From positions 1 to 31,171 of IMG/VR virus record IMGVR_UViG_3300007363_000068: a DNA stretch of 31,171 nucleotides, one strand, 5' to 3'. This document shows, one piece after another, positions 30,307 to 31,171 of the stretch. The translations under genes and the position numbers were made by a program. The notes beneath the pieces are model-generated. The model was not told where the DNA came from, ran no database searches, and saw only the letters and a list, made by a program, of their open reading frames with translations. Each line of letters opens with the position of its first letter. Within the stretch, counting starts at the first letter, position 1. Source of the DNA: a virus.

Positions 30307-30309
30307 ATT

Positions 30310-30915
30310 TTATTCTCCTTTTATTTGTTTGATAAGATCAGTAAGTTGGTTACAAAACGTAACCAAGTGTTCACTCAATTTGTCCTGAAAGTCTTTTATC
30401 GGCTCGACCCGAACTACCAGAGGTCTGATAGCTGGATAATATGAAATTATATCGCACCATTTACGGCCTGTTACAAGCAATTCCCCTTGTACTTGCTGAA
30501 AGTATTCCATATCCAGACCGCCGTCAACAAGATATGAAACATGGGTAGCCATCATCGGGCACTTAATCTCGATCATACCGTCGTCGCCAACAAACCCATC
30601 AGGAGATGCCCCATATCTGGCCTTGCCTTCTGATTCGCAAAACCCGACAAGCTCAACCGTTTTACCCGTCGTCAATTCGTAAAATGAACGGGCCTCGGAC
30701 TCCATTTCATTGCCTCGAATCATAGCCGCATTTTTGTACGTTTCCTCTTGCTTACCCGCAACGCTCTCTCCCGCCAATTGCAGAAGGTATTTGCGCCATT
30801 GCTTAGACGGTTCGCCTTTAGTGGTCAAAATTTTATCGAAATTTGAGGCCGTAGGCATACCGCACCGAACAGACAGCCACTCTTCCGATCCTTGAACGCA
30901 GTTTATGATCTTCAC
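30310..30915 (-). CDS. YqaJ/lambda-exonuclease-type recombinase nuclease
   Basis: A 201-residue enzyme of the YqaJ (lambda Red exonuclease) family that digests the 5' strand of double-stranded ends. Signs are GSEEWLSVRCGMPTASNF at the start, RGNEMESEARSFYE (Glu near 74), YGASPDGFVG (Asp 106), MIEIKCP (Glu 116, Lys 118) and QVQGELLVTG; these are the PD-(D/E)XK residues. Length is normal. The GTG start overlaps the ERF stop (GTGA), so annealing protein and nuclease are co-translated. Confidence 0.9.
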   Translation of the reverse strand: MKIINCVQGSEEWLSVRCGMPTASNFDKILTTKGEPSKQWRKYLLQLAGESVAGKQEETYKNAAMIRGNEMESEARSFYELTTGKTVELVGFCESEGKARYGASPDGFVGDDGMIEIKCPMMATHVSYLVDGGLDMEYFQQVQGELLVTGRKWCDIISYYPAIRPLVVRVEPIKDFQDKLSEHLVTFCNQLTDLIKQIKGE

Positions 30916-31171
30916 TTCTTCACCGTCCGCTTGGCCTCAATCGCATTTAGTGCCTTCCTCATATCAGATTTAGTCATATCCTCCAAGCGCTCAATCTTCA
31001 TATATTCTAGGAATTTGGCTATATTGATATCGACTTCCGACAGTAACACGTTGATTTTTTGAATATCTTCCTCGCTTACTTTTTCAGTCACGGCCTGCCC
31101 GTCATCATCAATCATATCTTGAGCGGCTAAACCTGTTATGCAAAGGAGTGAATATCTGGATAAATAGCTAA
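30912..31171 (-). CDS. erf: ERF-type single-strand annealing protein, C-terminal part
   Basis: The frame is open to the window edge. The visible 85 residues read SYLSRYSLLCITGLAAQD followed by MIDDDGQAV, the signature end of the ERF core (typically 'xYaxRYaLxxllGiaxxDDDDG'). The C-terminus contains EEDIQKINVLLSEVDINIAK and an ALNAIEAKR helix, as in ERF C-terminal domains. It anneals single strands produced by the YqaJ nuclease encoded next. The N-terminal two thirds lie outside the window. An internal ATG at 31115 is not the true start. Confidence 0.85.
   Translation of the reverse strand, partial: SYLSRYSLLCITGLAAQDMIDDDGQAVTEKVSEEDIQKINVLLSEVDINIAKFLEYMKIERLEDMTKSDMRKALNAIEAKRTVKK

Noticed and set aside
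1-31171. CRISPR array or defence system
   Set aside because: No regularly spaced repeat-spacer units and no Cas-like or known defence protein motifs were seen.

Overview
The window reads as a stretch of a tailed-phage genome of podovirus type, or a prophage derived from one, from a double-membraned bacterium. Evidence for the phage: a complete head module (large terminase, a long one-piece portal of the head-to-tail-connecting-protein type, scaffold, major coat protein), head-completion and tail-hub proteins, three long glycine/alanine-rich candidate internal (ejection) proteins, a fibre and a lysis cassette. There is no tape-measure, tail-tube or sheath gene. Evidence for the host type: a lipoprotein with a clear lipobox, many Sec-type signal peptides and strong AAGGAG ribosome sites. 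The style of the fibre (an SMIDVVGGSITVRG segment and Ser/Thr-rich text) recalls proteins of poorly cultured groundwater phyla such as Elusimicrobiota or Omnitrophota. That host guess is weak inference. By eye the structural genes are AT-rich, and the 21.9-24.8 kb stretch looks clearly more GC-rich.

Layout. (1) 1-9.5 kb, + strand: HNH endonuclease, TerL, portal, small proteins, a secreted small protein, a glycosyltransferase, scaffold, coat protein, a second secreted small protein, small proteins and a head-tail adaptor. (2) 9.5-18.8 kb, + strand: tail-hub-like protein, three candidate ejection proteins, a fibre with tandem repeats, a LamG-like lectin protein and a small protein with a duplicated 3' end. 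(3) 18.9-21.3 kb, + strand: lysis region with an XhlA-like protein, a DUF5675 protein, a chain of tiny zinc and membrane peptides missed by ordinary length cut-offs, a lipoprotein and an alpha/beta hydrolase. (4) 21.31-21.53 kb: a gene-free convergence zone with what looks like an attP site. It holds the 5' half of a tRNA-Ser(GGA) gene inside a perfect 10-bp inverted repeat, flanked by three helically phased pairs of ACCCAA. (5) 31.17-21.53 kb, - strand: the early region, read right to left. It runs ERF-type annealing protein (cut by the window edge), YqaJ exonuclease, an SSB-like protein, NinG, many small Cys-rich proteins, RusA, then a two-gene cargo (B12-type radical SAM enzyme plus a polytopic membrane protein), and last the 3' part of a tyrosine integrase whose 5' part is missing.

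How the parts fit: the early operon supplies a Red-like recombination set (ERF, YqaJ, SSB-like, NinG, RusA). The late operon builds the particle and lyses the cell. The broken integrase beside an apparently well-preserved attP suggests a temperate ancestor whose integrase was cut when the cargo cassette arrived. The most unusual features are the signal peptides on at least five proteins encoded within the virion module, the tRNA-half/attP architecture, the radical SAM plus membrane-protein cargo, and a fibre repeat whose protein copies are identical while almost every codon has changed.
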